Below, piece by piece: positions 5,452 through 5,542 of a DNA stretch of 5,542 nt. This DNA comes from Bacillota bacterium. GTDB taxonomy: Bacteria; Bacillota; Clostridia; Christensenellales; CAG-138. Each line of letters opens with the position of its first letter. Position 1 is the first letter of the stretch. Both the position numbers and the translations under genes were made by a program. The DNA lies in assembly GCA_023461495.1 (NCBI GenBank), contig JAEYLA010000025.1:1-5542 (forward strand), read 5' to 3'. The notes under the pieces are model-generated. The model was not told where the DNA came from. It made no database searches and saw only the letters and a list, made by a program, of their open reading frames with translations.

Positions 5452-5542
5452 ATGAAGATTACGTATCTGGGAAACAGCGGCTTTGCGCTGGAGCGCGACG
5501 GCGGTCTCCTTGTTATCGATTGTTTTGATCCCCAAAAGCATC
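5452..5542 (+). CDS. Partial gene start: probable MBL-fold metal-dependent hydrolase
   Basis: Only the first 30 codons lie in the window, and the gene runs off the right edge. The peptide begins MKITYLGNSGFALE and continues to LLVIDCFDP. This hydrophobic strand, G-x-SGF turn and second strand ending in Asp are typical of the N-terminus of small metallo-beta-lactamase-fold hydrolases (MKITYLxHSGFxVE type). The metal-binding HxHxDH motif would lie beyond the edge, so the family call is tentative and no substrate can be named. GGGGAGG at 5440-5446 sits 5 bases before the ATG. The gap from alaS is 29 bases with no terminator seen, so it is probably co-transcribed with alaS. Confidence 0.6.
   Translation, partial: MKITYLGNSGFALERDGGLLVIDCFDPQKH

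Overview
The window looks like a chromosomal segment from an anaerobic, fermentative Firmicute of the class Clostridia. The evidence is strong Shine-Dalgarno sites (GGAGG type) before most genes, short U-tailed intrinsic terminators, and an NADH-linked electron-bifurcating hydrogenase-type operon. Coding DNA is moderately GC-rich, while the leader at 1-164 is very AT-rich. A Christensenellaceae-like genome is possible, but this is a guess from general character and not from a marker gene. I see no tRNA, rRNA, CRISPR array, insertion sequence or phage gene.

Layout: 1-164 is non-coding. It holds a U-tailed hairpin (33-57) that probably ends an upstream transcript, a possible extended -10 promoter, and a Rex-like inverted repeat. 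Positions 165-3418 carry four tightly spaced plus-strand genes: hydC (NuoE-like [2Fe-2S] protein), an orphan HATPase-domain protein, hydD (thioredoxin-like ferredoxin) and hydB (NuoF-like FMN/NADH subunit with an N-terminal ferredoxin domain and a C-terminal 2[4Fe-4S] domain). The order matches the start of bifurcating [FeFe]-hydrogenase clusters of the hydC-hydE-hydD-hydB-hydA type, but the catalytic hydA is not there. A strong terminator (3441-3472) follows hydB directly.

Positions 3473-3625 form the leader of the next unit, with a plausible sigma-A promoter and a second U-tailed hairpin but no recognisable T-box. Positions 3626-5422 encode an unusually short alanyl-tRNA synthetase (598 aa). 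It keeps the aminoacylation core and the Zn-type editing domain but lacks the intervening beta-barrel and the C-terminal C-Ala domain. From 5452 to the window edge is the start of a gene that resembles an MBL-fold metal-dependent hydrolase.

How the genes work together: HydB and HydC would form the NADH-oxidising/reducing flavin and iron-sulfur module that couples NAD(H), ferredoxin and a partner enzyme. The partner, probably a HydA-type hydrogenase or a formate dehydrogenase, must be encoded elsewhere. A Rex-like site in the leader would fit control by the NADH/NAD+ ratio. The alaS unit is separate and belongs to translation.
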